Positions 40,076 through 51,839 of a stretch of 64,000 nt of DNA are shown here, piece after piece. The DNA lies in assembly GCF_023078275.1 (NCBI RefSeq), contig NC_062996.1, positions 3,224,001 through 3,288,000 on the forward strand, written 5' to 3'. This DNA is from Leguminivora glycinivorella. Taxonomy: Eukaryota > Arthropoda > Insecta > Lepidoptera > Tortricidae. Under the pieces are notes generated by a model, which was given only the letters and a program-made list of their open reading frames with translations, searched no databases and was not told where the DNA came from. The position numbers and the translations under genes are program-made. The first letter of the stretch is position 1, and every line of letters begins with the position of its first letter.

Positions 40076-42120
40076 TAGCCCGACAGCTATGTACGCCGGG
40101 CAGCTATGTGTCATCATGTGGAGTGTTGTTGTCGCGAGGTGGCCGGCCCCGGCGGCGGCGCCGAGTCCGGTTTTTTGGTTGTATGTGTATCGTCGTGTCA
40201 TTGTTTATTGTCCTACTGTCAATGTCCTCTAAAGCTTTTGTAATGTAGTCCGTCGAGTGAGTCGAGTCGTTTAAAGCGTCCTTCGGTCTCCTAACGGGAG
40301 TTTTTGATGAGGGGATTTGAGTGGTGTGGGACGTTGTCAAGGTAGTGTCGGGTGGATTTACGTAGGAAGTCGTATACTGAGGGGATTTTTAAGTCTCTGT
40401 GGATGTCTGTATTCCTTACATACCAGGGAGCTTTGTTTATTCTTCGCAGGATTTTGTTTTGGAAAGTCTGTAGAGGCTTTAATCTATGCTCCCCCTGGTA
40501 TGTAAAGACTGGGCAGGCGTATGAAAAAATCGGTCTGATAACAGTTTGTTCCCGGCGGATATTTTGCTTTTTTGGCTGAGCATGGGCCCCAGTCTGCGGA
40601 AACAAACTGCGCCTTCTCTTTGACCTTGGCTATATGTTCTCTGAAAGACATCTTGTAGTCCAGGGTGACCCCGAGGTATTTGGTGTGTGTGGTGAAGTGT
40701 GTGTGTGGATTGAGTGTGCACCAGTGTGTATGAGAAAAGTTATGTCTGAATATCTTTAAAACCAGACAACGAATATAAAATATTAGATGGTGGATATTTA
40801 GTAAAAATTTTTACTAAATGTTGAAGTCGAGTTACAAATCGTAAGATATTTGTCAAAAATGACTGTGAGCACTCAAATGTTTGGCGTGTTGTTTAGTGTA
40901 ATGTGTCTCATGTTTCTGTGGTGAGTGTTCGTGGGGTGGAAGCCTATGGTGGCGGAGCTTTTGTCAGGGTTGACTTCTATCCTCCAGAGTTTACACCAAT
41001 ACGCTAAGGCATTGGTGGCTCTCTGGAGGTGTTTGTGGATGACTGTGTCTGTGTGGTGAGTGAAGTAGAGTGCGGTATCATCAGCGAACAGGGCCAGCTC
41101 GACTAATGGTGTGTGGGGGATGTCGTTAGTGTATAATGAGTAGAGTAGAGGAGACAACGCAGAACCCTGGGGGACTCCGGCTCTTATGGGGTGGGGAGCC
41201 GAGAGCGTGCTTTCTACCCGATATCGGAAAAGCCGGTTCGACAGGAAGTCTGCTACAAGATGCAGCAGACGATCTGGTATGCCTAGTTGATATAACTTGT
41301 ATATCAAGCCAGAATGCCAGACCCCGTCGAAGGCTTTCGACACGTCTAGAAAGATCGCCCCGGTCTTCAGCCCATTTAAGCGTGAGAAGCCGTCCAGAAC
41401 ATGTTCCACGATCCTGTGGACTTGGTGTACGCAGGAGTGTCTGGCTCGAAAGCCAAACTGCTCCTGAATGAGGATGTCTTCCTCATTACACCAAGTCTGG
41501 ATTCGTGTTAGGACGACTTTCTCGTAGAGTTTCCCCAGGGTGCTGAGCAGGCTGATGGGTCTGTATGATGTAGGGTCTGTGGTGTTTTCCCCGGTTTGGG
41601 GATGCCGATGACGGTAGCCATCTTCCAGGCTTCTGGAAAGTGGCTGTTCGTCAGAGCGGCGTTGAATTTGTCGGTGAGTAGCTGTATGTGTGTGTTGTTG
41701 AGTGTTTTGAGTAGTCGTGTGGGGATACCATCGGGGCCTGGCGCTTTCCTTGGTCTTAGTTGGCGTCTATAAAATATCAACTGATCAGGCTCTACAGGTT
41801 TTGTCGCTGGGCCGGTCGGGGGTGTAGAGAGTAGGTTGGTGACTATTTTTTCAACTTCTGTAATGTGTTCGTGGTCTATGTTGGTGGTGTTTGGACTACA
41901 CTGCTCTTCGAGGCTTTCGGCAAGGCACTCTGCCTTGTCCTCGTCCTCGAAGGCCGGTGTGTCGTGACCTGATCTTTTGAGTGGGGGATTGTCATTACTT
42001 GATCTGATTTGAAATATTTCGCTAGTTTCCAGTACCTACGCTAGGTGACTGGGCTGGGCGAAATATTTCCTAACAGATCATCAAATTCGTTGGCCCGGAA
42101 ATCGACAATGGCCTGCTTGA
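40076..42120 (-). pseudogene. Family C ORF2: RT domain and C-terminus
   Basis: 41508-41780: LRPRKAPGPDGIPTRLLKTL and FPEAWKMATVIGIPKPGKTP. 40873-41409 is intact for 178 codons: KTGAIFLDVSKAFDGVWHSG, IRAGVPQGSALSPLLYSLYT, catalytic LALFADDTALYFTHH (about 41075-41095), WRIEVNPDKSS. A roughly 180-bp repeat (40686-40870) interrupts. The C-terminus follows (PIFSYACPVFTY, QNKILRRINKAPWYVRNTDI, HHSNPLIKNSR) and an Arg-rich end. 41830-42120 is the linker with an internal deletion up to the endonuclease start. The palm is intact but the element is broken elsewhere. Confidence 0.85.
40680..40870 (-). repeat. Second copy of the GAGTGAGCAC-box repeat
   Basis: The reverse complement contains TTACGATTTGT, TTTTACTAAAT and GGTGCACACTCAATCCACAC followed by an AC run, the same order as at 7190-7715. 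It lies within family C RT sequence. Confidence 0.6.
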
Positions 42121-42290
42121 CCTCCCTTTGGAGGGCGCGCATTTTTTAAGAGGAAAAGCTATATTTCATCCTTCATCCCCTTTATCCCGTTGCAGTTGAA
42201 AGTGGCTAGATTTAAACTTTTGGGTTTTATTTTTTTGTTTGTGACCATTCATTATTTCCTGTTATAATTTTCTAACTCTCTCTCATACTC
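42121..42290 (-). pseudogene. Family C endonuclease start
   Basis: KPKSLNLATFNCNGIKGMKD (42160-42230), the first beta-strand and catalytic Asn of the endonuclease. It is followed immediately by linker sequence, so nearly the whole endonuclease is deleted. Confidence 0.65.
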
Positions 42291-43470
42291 TTCCAGTATG
42301 ATTAAGGTCTGCCTGCCATCAGCGACAGCTAGCCTGGCCTCAATCTCGACAATGCGCGCGCCCTGTCGAGCATTGGGCTGCTGCTGCCGCCGATTGGCAG
42401 TCGTATTTCGGTTGGGTTGTTTGAGGTCTTGATGAAGTTAGCGGGTTTGGACGATTTGACCAGGCATTTGAGGGGGGGGGGGGGGTGTCTGTAGGTTGTT
42501 GACGATGGTAATAGGGGGGGGGGTTGAGGTCTTCGCGGGTAGGCATTTGTGTTTTGTTGGGGGTCTTGGGTGGGGATTGGTGCTCTGCGCGTTTGGTGTC
42601 GGGTTTGGGAGTAGTGACTTTTGTTCTATCCTCTTAAAGCTGGCTGGGTGCGAGTTGTCAGTCTCGCAGACCGAGCAGCCCACGGGGTCTTTGTTAGCAA
42701 TCCTCTTACACTTCCAGGAGAAGTGGTGTCCAGGGCACCTTACACACCTGGGGGGTGCAGTGCACATCCGCTGTGTATGGCCTCTGCCTTGGCAGCGGTA
42801 GCACTGCAGCTCCCAGCCCGTGCGCCCGCGGGTACTCGGCCCTGACCCCATGCAGATGGCAGACCTCTTTGATTTGGAAAATGTCATGTTGTCTGTCATT
42901 TTTTGTTATTTTCACTAAGACCATGTCATAGTGACCCTTCTTCCTACTGTGAAGTCGGTGGACTTCCACCGCCTCGATACCCTTGGCCACCAGGTCCGCT
43001 TTCACTTCCTCCGAGGCGAACTCTTTTGGGACCCCTTTTAGGATTACCCTAAAGAACCTCTCCTCGGGGAAGGGATCACGGACCTTAGGTATTTCCGAGT
43101 TCTTCAAGGAGGCGGATGACCCCACGATATTCTTCGGTACCTCTTACTGCCAGTTTGATGCCATCTTCGGTGTTACTCCCAGTAAGTGTAGTAAGACAAG
43201 TGTGACAACGTCGGTTTGGTAAAGTCTATTTTATCACTCGAGTTATTTTTGTCTGTCGTTTCTGTAATGTCGTGTGGGTCCTCGCCCGAGACACCCTGTC
43301 GGCTGCCCTCGAGGCTTTTCCTTTCGACGAATTGTCTAAGGTAGGCCTCGAAGCCGTCAACGAGTGTCGGGTTTATAGTACGCAGGAAGCCCCCAAAAAG
43401 CTCCATAAGTGTCTCGCCATCAAGGCGAGGCCTTTGGGGGTCTCCTGCGGTCCGGTCGTCGTCATTCATG
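42291..43470 (-). pseudogene. Family C ORF1 (gag) with RRM-like region and zinc knuckles
   Basis: Three blocks in order. The N-terminus is 43173-43469 (MNDDDRTAGDPQRPRLDGET, MELFGGFLRTINPT). The RRM-like region is 42850-43125 (FFRVILKGVPKEFASEEVKA, VHRLHSRKKGHYDMVLVKIT). The CCHC knuckles are at 42640-42840 (CYRCQGRGHTQRMC, CVRCPGHHFSWKC and a partial third, CSVCETDNSHPASF). One or two frameshifts separate the blocks. A Pro-rich tail follows (42340-42546). This is the most complete gag in the window. The architecture (RRM-like then knuckles) is that of Jockey ORF1p, which coats element RNA. Confidence 0.8.
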
Positions 43471-43745
43471 ATGCTAAACTAAACTATTCTGAGTGTAATC
43501 GAGCCGTCCAGGGACGGCTTGAAATGTGTACTCACAGTTTTTGGTTAGGTCGGCTAGGTCTTTTCTTTTCTTCCTAACATTCCTAGCCGGAGCGGCACAG
43601 CATTGGAGAAAAATACACAAGTCTTGTTTTCGTCGATTCGTCGTCACTGATCGCGCGGGCGAGCGTCCGTACGACACGGCGGTTAGCGAGCGAGTGTGTG
43701 ATAATCGCGCGTCCCACCGAGTAATTTGACTCGAATTTGAATTTT
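43471..43745 (-). promoter_or_regulatory. Probable 5' UTR of the family C element
   Basis: GC-rich and non-coding, upstream of the gag ATG. On the minus strand it contains CGATCAGTGACGACG, an initiator-like CAGTG. The boundary with AT-rich sequence at about 43740 suits a 5' end. Confidence 0.4.
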
Positions 43746-43950
43746 TTATTGTTAGAACATGGTAGTAAATTAGTCCTTAAAACTATGTTAGTATTTATTA
43801 ACTTAATCTAGATTAGTCTTATTTAAGCATGCAAAATGGGTTAGTTTTTATTAATCAACATATACATGCAAACGCAAAGACAATCACAGACCACATAAAA
43901 ACAATCACAAACACACAAACAAAGCAAACATTATAAACTAATTAACCTTT
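43746..43950 (-). mobile_element. LINE 3' UTR end (copy of 21196-21350)
   Basis: Reverse complement shows GTTTGCATGTATATGTTGAT and AAAAACTAACCCATTTTGCA, as at 21290-21340. It is the 3' end of another minus-strand Jockey element. Confidence 0.6.
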
Positions 43951-44580
43951 GCGCGACACGTAGGATGAGTTGCTTAGTTTTGTTGGGTGTTGCCTGTTGT
44001 TGGGATGGGAAGGGGGGTAGTTAGGTTATTGACCTGAGGGGAGGGTAGGTTAGGGAACGCGTACTGATTTGGTACTTCAGTATTACGTTTAGTGTGGTTT
44101 TGGTTTGTCTGAGAGTTCGGGGCAGCCGAATGCCTGCGCCCCCCTCAGCGGTTTTTGGGGTTAAAGGGTTTGAGTGGGGGGGGGGGGGGGGCTTTGTGCA
44201 AATGGAGGCATTTGCCGTGTGGTCGCCCTCACACAGTACGCATTTAACTGGGAGTGTCCCTGTGATGGGGTCCGATTTACGGTCACAGTTCTTGGTGAAG
44301 AGGTTTCCTGCGCATTTGACACAGCGCGGGGGCATGCGACAGGTTGAGAGGTAGCATGGTTGTCTTCAGACGCATTAATGGATGAGGGGATTTTTTCCCG
44401 CGGTAAGTTTTCGAATCTGTTTTGGGTAACTATATGGTCTGGTTCCCTTTGGGGCAGCGGAGAAGGGGAGGGGGATTTATTATGTTTTTCTTCTGTTTTT
44501 CCTTCTTTGAACTTTTTGGAACAAGTTATCTGAAAGCGCACTACTTTCTTGCTACTGGGGCCCATGGAATAGGTACCCCA
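43951..44580 (-). pseudogene. Family B-type gag fragment with zinc knuckles
   Basis: 44161-44565: KKVVRFQITCSKKFKEGKTE, a Pro/Ser-rich stretch and NRFENLPREKIP, shared with the gag at 26.9 kb. 44021-44335, in another frame: PRCVKCAGNLFTKNC and VKCVLCEGDHTANASIC, two knuckles. A frameshift lies near 44330. Confidence 0.65.
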
Positions 44581-45245
44581 TTCATCACGACTGCTTTGTG
44601 AGCAGATGTAAGTGCTTGATAGTTGCCTCGCCTGGAGAAAATTACGCCCTGGCTCTTCTCCTAGTTGACCTCGACCCTCCAGCGCCTACACCAGCTCTCT
44701 AGGGAACTGATGGCAGACTGGAGGATCCCGGTCGGAGCCTAGAGGGGTGCGGGGATGTGGCATAAACAGCCGTGTCGTCCGCAAAGAGGGCGTAATTCAC
44801 TCCAGGGACTTTGGGGATGTCATTGATGAATAGGGTGAAAAGGGTCGGGGCAAGTACTGACCCCTGGGGGACGCCTGCACGCACTGGATGAGCCTCGGAA
44901 AGGGTGCCTTCCACTCGGTAGTGAAAAGTTCGACATTGAAGATAGTCCCTGATGATATGGACTATCCGATTTGGCACTTCGGAGATGAATAGCTTATATA
45001 ATAAGCCATTGTGCCAAACCTTGTCAAACGCTTTCGCCACGTCGAGGAATATGGCTGCCGTAGGATGTGTTTCCATGAGGTCATCCAGTACAGTGCATGC
45101 TCTACTATGCGATGAATCTGTTGGGGGCAGGAGTGACCAGGTCTAAATCCGACTGTTCGTTTATAATTAGATTCATCAGGGTTCGCATCAGCCTATTCAG
45201 CACAATGCGTTCGTACAGTTTACCCATTGTACTGAATCCGCAGAA
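44581..45245 (-). pseudogene. Family E RT fragment
   Basis: GKLYERIVLNRLMRTLMNLI and INEQS, then intact for 125 codons: TAAIFLDVAKAFDKVWHNGL, NRIVHIIRDYLQCRTFHYRV, VRAGVPQGSVLAPTLFTLFI and catalytic NYALFADDTAVYA (about 44760-44800). It ends in a degraded VEVN region near 44670. It is a better copy of the element at 1092-1700. Confidence 0.8.
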
Positions 45246-45391
45246 TCCTACACCGGGGCAAACGACGCAACGGAGTCACGCTGTTACGTCATCGCCCCAA
45301 TCTGTGTTTTTGTTAAGTCAGTCTAAGTACTCTTAAGTTTCGTGACGCATTGGTTTTGTTGTCATGTAAACGTGTTTTACTAATAAATAAC

Positions 45392-45538
45392 AGTCTGCCT
45401 AGCCGAAGTGACAATCGGTCACGCTCCCGTCGCGTTGTGAAGTTATCTATCTATATCGCTCTTCCATATTCGTGCGACAGAGCCAGCGTATTGATCGCCA
45501 CTGAGTGTCAACAATTGTCACTTCAGCTAGGCCGACAC
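45392..45538. mobile_element. MITE with GCCTAGC-type inverted ends
   Basis: CTGCCTAGCCGAAGTGACAA at the left pairs with TCGGCCTAGCTGAAGTGACA at the right, about 23 bp with small gaps. It is about 147 bp with no coding capacity. It lies 3' of the gene B stop codon, next to its AATAAA. Confidence 0.65.
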
Positions 45539-45544
45539 TTTATT
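45539..45544 (-). promoter_or_regulatory. Probable poly(A) signal of gene B
   Basis: AATAAA on the minus strand, ten bases after the original TGA once the 6.28-kb hAT is disregarded. The hAT now separates it from the coding region. Confidence 0.4.
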
Positions 45545-45687
45545 CCTTCAATCACATGTGAGTAGGGTATGCAAACCGGTTAACCGAGACTTTTTGGCCT
45601 CGGTTAAAAACCGGTTTTCATAGTTTCTAACCAGTTAATAACCGAAACTATATTTATTTCCCAAAATGACCAAATTAGGCATAAAAA

Positions 45688-46287
45688 CCGGCCAAGAGCG
45701 TGTCGGGCCACGCTCAGTGTAGGGTTCCGTAGTTTTCCGTATTTTTCTCAAAAACTACTTAACCTATCAAGTTCAAAATAATTTTCCTAGAAAGGTTTTA
45801 TAAAGATCTACTATTGTGATTTTTTTCATATTTTTTGAACATAGGGTTCAAAAGTTAGAGGGGGGGGGACGCACTTTTTTTTCCTTTAGAAGCGATTATT
45901 TCCGAAAATATTAATATTATCAAAAAACAATCTTAGTAAACCCTTCTTCATTTTTAAATACCTATCCAACAATATATCACACGTTGGGGTTGGAATGAAA
46001 AAAAATATCCGCCCCCACTTTATATGTAGGGGGGGTACCCTAATAAAACATTTTTTTCCATTTTTTATTTTTGCACTTTGTTGGCGTGATTGATATACAT
46101 ATTGGTACCAAATTTCAGCTTTCTAGTGCTTACGGTTACTGAGATTATCCGCGGACGGACGGACGGACGGACGGACGGACGGACGGACGGACGGACGGAC
46201 GGACGGACGGACGGACGGACGGACGGACGGACGGACAGACAGACATGGCGAAACTATAAGGGTTCCTAGTTGACTACGGAACCCTAA
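45688..46287 (+). repeat. Interspersed repeat with (GGAC)n, ending TACGGAACCCTA
   Basis: CGGCCAAGAGCGTGTCGGGC at the start, a GGAC tetranucleotide run at 46151-46233, then GACAGACATGGCGAAACTAT and TACGGAACCCTA. It is a complete copy of a repeat whose end also occurs at 30672-30733. It lies inside the outer hAT. Confidence 0.6.
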
Positions 46288-46558
46288 AAAAGGGTTAAAA
46301 GTACGTAATTCTTCAATGTTTTGTAACAATAAAGATTTATTTATTACTTTTCATTGACAACATTACGCACCTGCACTGAATTTCTTAAAGAAGTCATAGT
46401 ATAATCATGATTTTATAATCTAACTAAACGTGAAGATTAAACAATAGTCCCGAGTCCACTCTAATATACATTTTATACAATAGAGTCCGGTTACCTGCAC
46501 TTCCGTTATTCGGTTATTGTAAGCGGTTTGACGTTGGGTAGGTCGTAATACTAACCGG

Positions 46559-49500
46559 CAGTGCCGTAACTAAGGCGGTGCCAGCAGTGCCCAGGCACAG
46601 GGCGCAGACCCTGGAGGGGCGCAGAAATGACCAGACTAGTATCTACTTTTATCTCATGCATGGTAGCTAGTAGGTACATTTTGTTTTATTGCGAACATGG
46701 TGTAGACGCGCCCTACTGTACTATCTATAGTTATATTTAAATCGCATTTTCAAGCGATCTTGAAACAACAACACATGTAAAGGTGGATTATCGGTTTTAT
46801 ACATTTAGTATGGTAACGTTCACACTACTGCTTAACGTGTTGTGATGGTTTATGTATGGAACCGATACAGTTCTGACGCGTCAGTCGTCACGTCACGATA
46901 CATCAGACAAATGTATATCCACCTTAAGTCTTGCTGGCAATATGACATACATAAACAAAAGTACCTACATAAACCGTTATTTTCAATGATATCTCACAAC
47001 AAAAAAATCTCCAATAAAAATATTTTTATTTTTTTATAAAAATAAAACAAAAAGTAAAACACATGACAGAGCTAAACTAAAAATTACTAAATAGTTACTA
47101 TGTAAACTTGTCCTTTTAAGAACGCATCCAATATTCATTAATATCTGAACGCATCGATCATGCCGCGCCGCGCCGCCGTCCCAATGTTCGGGGATTCCCC
47201 GATACATCGCTAATACGCATTCAATTGGCCGACCGTAGCGGAGGTTATAGTTATTGATTGTTTTGTCAACTATTGTCATTATTCGTATAAAATGACATTA
47301 ATTTAAAGTAAAATTGTGTGTGAGAGTGAATAAGGTTATTGTTGATTTGTTGTTCGTTGATAAACTCGTTTGGGTAAGTTAGAAAATTGTATTTAAAGAT
47401 TTAAGGTCCATCAGGCAAAGTGAAGTCAAGTACTAATGAGGAATTTTCAGATAGAAAATTAAAAAAAGAGAATATAAGATCTTATAGAGATGGTGCCCTA
47501 TGCGTGTGGTATGTCAAAAATAAAGATTTATTGATTGAACGACATATAAATATTACTTTTTCGGCTTTTACGTAAAGAAAGCGTATATTTGCTTTTGACA
47601 TACATGTCACCTTTTGATCAATCCTTGAACGATAGTTTTTATTTTCTAATTTGCTGTCTGAAAATCCCTCAATAATAAACAATAAAAAAAAATAACGAAA
47701 AAATGGCTAGTAAGATAGCCGAAACACGAAGTTTTCCGAACTACATATACAGGATGTAAGTGACAGCGTTGCGAAAACTTTAACCATAGCTTCAGACCAT
47801 CATCCTAAATATCGTACAGCAAGAACGTTTGTCGGAAATAAAAAAAAAAAAAATTGACTTCTCGTACAAAATCAGCGACCAATTTGAATATTTTGTATGA
47901 GAGGTCGGTTCTTGCTGTAGGTTGTTAAGGATGACGGTCTAAAGCCTTGGTTATAGTTTTCACTAGGGTGTCACTTACACCCTGTATTATATACTTATCA
48001 GACTAGGCGTGATTCGCGATTCTTTTTTCAGAAATATTACCTGTCGGTTACCGTAAGCTAAGGACTCACGCTATAACAAACAACATGTCACAAAAACGTC
48101 CATCTGGTTCTGAATTTCGTAAGAGAAAACGCGTTAGAGAGATGGAAGCAAAAAAAATGGAAAATACCTTACGAAAGTGGACAGTCACACAACAAGAAAA
48201 CAGTCAGGAAGATGTGTCCAATGATGACGTTTTGGCCCTCACTGGTATGTCTGGAACTAAATCTGGAAACAATTTAAAGATAATATATAAAGAAAAAGAA
48301 GACAACCCAGTCAACCCATCCCAGCAAGACTTGACCTACCCATCACCACCAGTCCAAGTTCTGAAATTCAAATTGAAAAAGCAGCTGCTACTGATAAGAT
48401 CCAGTTAGACATAAACGATCCTGTTTCATGGTTACCATTAACTGATCACATTCGTTGTTTCCTTGTCGAGAAAGGTCCTGATCAAGGAAAAGTAAGTCAA
48501 AATATTTCTTCAACTGAAGACGCAGGACGAAAATTTAATATACATTGGTTTACAAAAAAAATGAGCAATGGCGAGATGGTACCCAGGTCTTGGTTGATTT
48601 ACAGTAAAAAAAGAGATGCAATATTTTGTTTCCCATGTATACTTTTCGGTTCTTCCTCGACTAAGCAAATAATGCCGGCCCTGGCTGATGCACAAAAAGG
48701 ATTTAATGATTGGCGTCATTTAAGTCCACGTATTCCTGAGCACGAAAACTCTACATTTCATAGAGAAAATTGTATTAAGTGGAAAATGCTTGAACAGAAA
48801 ATAAAACGTAAGACCACAATAGATGCATCCTTACAAAAGGCTATTGATCAAGAAACAAATAAGTGGAGACATATTTTAAAAGTGTGTACCAACATACTTT
48901 TGTTTTGCGCGGAAAATAATTTACCGCTCAGAGGCTCTCATGAGCGTATTGGAGAATCAGGATCTGGAGTTTTCTTAAGTGCCGTCGATATGATTTCAAA
49001 ATTCGACCCTGAACTTAGAGCGCATATTGAATCGCTTCATAAAGGAAATATTTCATATTTTACGCCTTATATTCAAAACGAGCTTATAGATATTCTTGCC
49101 TCTGAGGTCAAAAAACAAATTTTAGACGATGTTCGTGCGGCAAAATACTTTTCCATACTTTTTGATTGTACGCCAGACGTATCGCATAAAGAACAGATGT
49201 CACAAATATTGAGATTCGTAAAAGTATCCGAGCAGAAAGTTACAATCGAAGAACGGTTCATAGATTTCATCCAGTCTCATGAAAAAACGGGCGAGGGATT
49301 GTCGAAAGAGATTTTAGAGAAATTAGAAGTTGATGGATTGAATATTCAAGATCTTCGTGGCCAAGGCTACGACAATGGTAGTAATATGGCCGGTAAATAT
49401 AACGGAGTCCAAGCCAAAATAAAACAAATTAATGAAAATGCTGATTATGTGCCGTGTGCAGCGCATTCTTTGAATTTATCTGGCGTACACGCTGCTAGTG

Positions 49501-50862
49501 TCACACCTGACATGATCACATTTTTTGGATTAATCCAGAAAATATTTGTGTTTTTTTCGAGTTCAACGGTCAGATGGGAAACTTTAATGAAATACTTAAA
49601 TATTTCTTTGAAAAAACACGCCGACACTAGATGGGCCTCTAAAGCTAGGGCTGCCAAAGCTTTGAACTCGCAAATACCCCAAATCTGGTGTGTGCTAAAG
49701 ATTCAAACTACCAATGATTACAATGCTGAAACAATTTCTGCAGCTAAAAGCATAATGGACCAAATTAATTATAAATTCATATGTACTCTCCAAATTTGGG
49801 ATAAAATTTTGGAATCTGTTGACAAAGTGAATGTAGCTCTACAGTCTAAAACTATGACTATCGACAAAGCTTCTGAATTAATAAAGGGATTAACAAACCA
49901 GATACAAAATATTCGCGAGACTATAGACATTGTTTTCGAAAAGGCAAAAAAGATTTGTGAACAATGTGGCATTGAAGACAATTTTCCTGAAAAGCGACGA
50001 AAGCGAGTAAAAAGACACGATTTAATTGAAAGTTCAGACTCCGGCTACGACATTACTCAGCAACAAAGTTTCAAAATTCAGATAAATGAAGCAATAGATA
50101 CAATCATTTCTGAATTAAAATGGCGATTCGAAAAACTACGCGACATACATAACTCTTTCGGTTTTTTGACCTTAAAACACATTACTACATATTCGGTTGA
50201 AGAACTAAAAAAATATGCAGCTGATTTGAGCATCAAATATTCTGCAGATATAAATGCGACAGAATTTTGGTCCGAAATAGAAACTTTGAAGAGTCAAGTT
50301 GAAGCGACTACATTATTTGATAATTGTGAATGTCAGTCAAGTATGGGTCTTCTCAAAGCTATAGTGGAACTGGATTTAAAGGAAATGTTTCCCAATATAG
50401 TAGTCGTTTTAAAGATATTTTTAACGATGCCAGTGACTGTAGCTTCTTGCGAGAGATCGTTCAGTAAGCTCAAATTAATAAAAACGTATCTGCGCTCGAC
50501 GATGGGTCAAGAAAGATTGTCTGGCCTAGCAATTTTGTCGATTGAACGCGACATAGCACGGCTCCTGTCATATGAAAATGTAATAAAGGACTTCGCAATG
50601 AGAAAAGCGAGGAAAGTAAATCTTTAAGTAATCTTAAAGTAAGTACTCATTTCTGTATTTGAGCAACTATTTTTGAATAAACAATTTTTATCTTAAAGAA
50701 ATATACTAAGTAGGTACTTACATACTTTGGTTAACAATAAATAGATAGATTTATTTGTATGCACATTTGTCAATTTTATTTTCAGAGCCTGGTTAGAGCA
50801 TTTTTCAGGGGCGCAGTTTTGAAAGCTCGCACTGGGTGCATAAAAGGCTAGTTACGGCACTG
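46559..50862 (+). mobile_element. ZMYM-type hAT element, innermost
   Basis: CAGTGCCGTAACTA at both ends as inverted repeats, with GGGGCGCAG subterminal boxes (46615 and 50810). It is 4.3 kb with one transposase gene. The flanking octamers do not match, so the expected 8-bp duplication is missing or decayed. Confidence 0.75.
48085..50627 (+). CDS. ZMYM1-like hAT transposase (one frameshift)
   Basis: ATG at 48085 opens a basic N-terminus (EFRKRKRVREMEAKKMENTL). A one-base shift at about 48300-48320 moves to the main frame, which is open through SWLPLTDHIRCFL to 50627. A TTF-type zinc finger (SWLIYSKKRDAIFCFPC) is at 48585-48640. The catalytic core has SILFDCTPDVSHKEQM (Asp), GQGYDNGSNMAGKYNGVQAK (Asp), CAAHSLNLSG and DTRW. 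The C-terminal hAT dimerisation region is at 50425-50560 (TVASCERSFSKLKLIKTYLR, with the catalytic Glu region). Hundreds of codons without a stop suggest recent activity or use by the host. Such proteins cut and paste their element in the nucleus. Confidence 0.85.
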
Positions 50863-51839
50863 AGTGCAGGTATTTGTTTGGTTTTCATATGTGATATTAT
50901 GAAAGTACATCCGTTTATTACGACTCCGGATTTAACGACCAACCGCTTTTTACGACGTAATTTTACACAAAATCCGTTCGTCAAGTCCGGTTACAACGAC
51001 GAGCGACAACGTTTTTACTAGTAAATTGAGGAACCAAAGCTATTTCCGCCCCAAGCTCGGCCCCGTCTTGCCTACGAGTAGCAAGATGAGATTGTGGCCA
51101 TGTGACTTTTTGGAGCATTGGTTTTAATAATTTTAACAATTGGTTCGCCTCGGGTCTAATCTTATGAGCTAAATAGAACCCACTTTTTATTTTTCGATTG
51201 CGTATAAACTAGTTTTACTTAATAAAAAAATCGATTGTCATAATTACGTAAACCGAGGTTCAAGGAATGCGACTATTTATTATTACGAAATATGACAGTA
51301 ATTTGCCGGTGATGAGCAACCACGCATACTAAAAAATGACATATCTTTAAACCGAAATGAAATTCGTTTTGTACGACGACGTCCAGTTAGTACGACGTAA
51401 TATCAGCGGTCCCTTGGGCGTCGTTATAACCGGACTCTACTGTATATTTAAAATTATATTTTTAAAATAAAGGGAAAATGAAGATCTTGGTTTTCTTACG
51501 TTAATTCCTTGTATTACTGTCTCTGGGAGCTGTAGACCTTCGCGACATGCTTAGAAAACGCACAACTGACAAATATTTAGTCCTTAAAGTGATTATCACA
51601 GTAAAGTCATCTGCATTTTACAAAATTTCCAAAAACTAGATAAAAATGATCTTCATCGTGCAAGTAATACCTGCTACGATATCATAAACAACAGAGTTCT
51701 TGAAGGTATTGGTAATATTATTGCGTAGTACGGTAATTTACTAAAAATCCGCAAAACCGGTTAAAAACCGGTTAACCGGTTTTGAAGGTATAGGTTCGGT
51801 TATTTACCGGTTTTTAAAGTTAACCGGTTTTTGCAAACC

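Larger units (their letters stand above)
46478..51442. mobile_element. pogo-like element (TA duplication), nested
   Basis: CAATAGAGTCCGGTTAC at 46478 and, inverted, CAGTAGAGTCCGGTTATAAC ending at 51442. TA is on both sides. CAGTAGAGTCC-type ends fit the pogo/Tigger group. It is non-autonomous apart from the ZMYM-hAT inside it. 50863-51442 contains repeated ACGACG and GACCAACCGC text typical of its interior. Confidence 0.7.

Noticed and set aside
46123..46329. Frame with repeated Val-Arg-Pro-Ser
   Set aside because: Translation of the GGAC tetranucleotide run.
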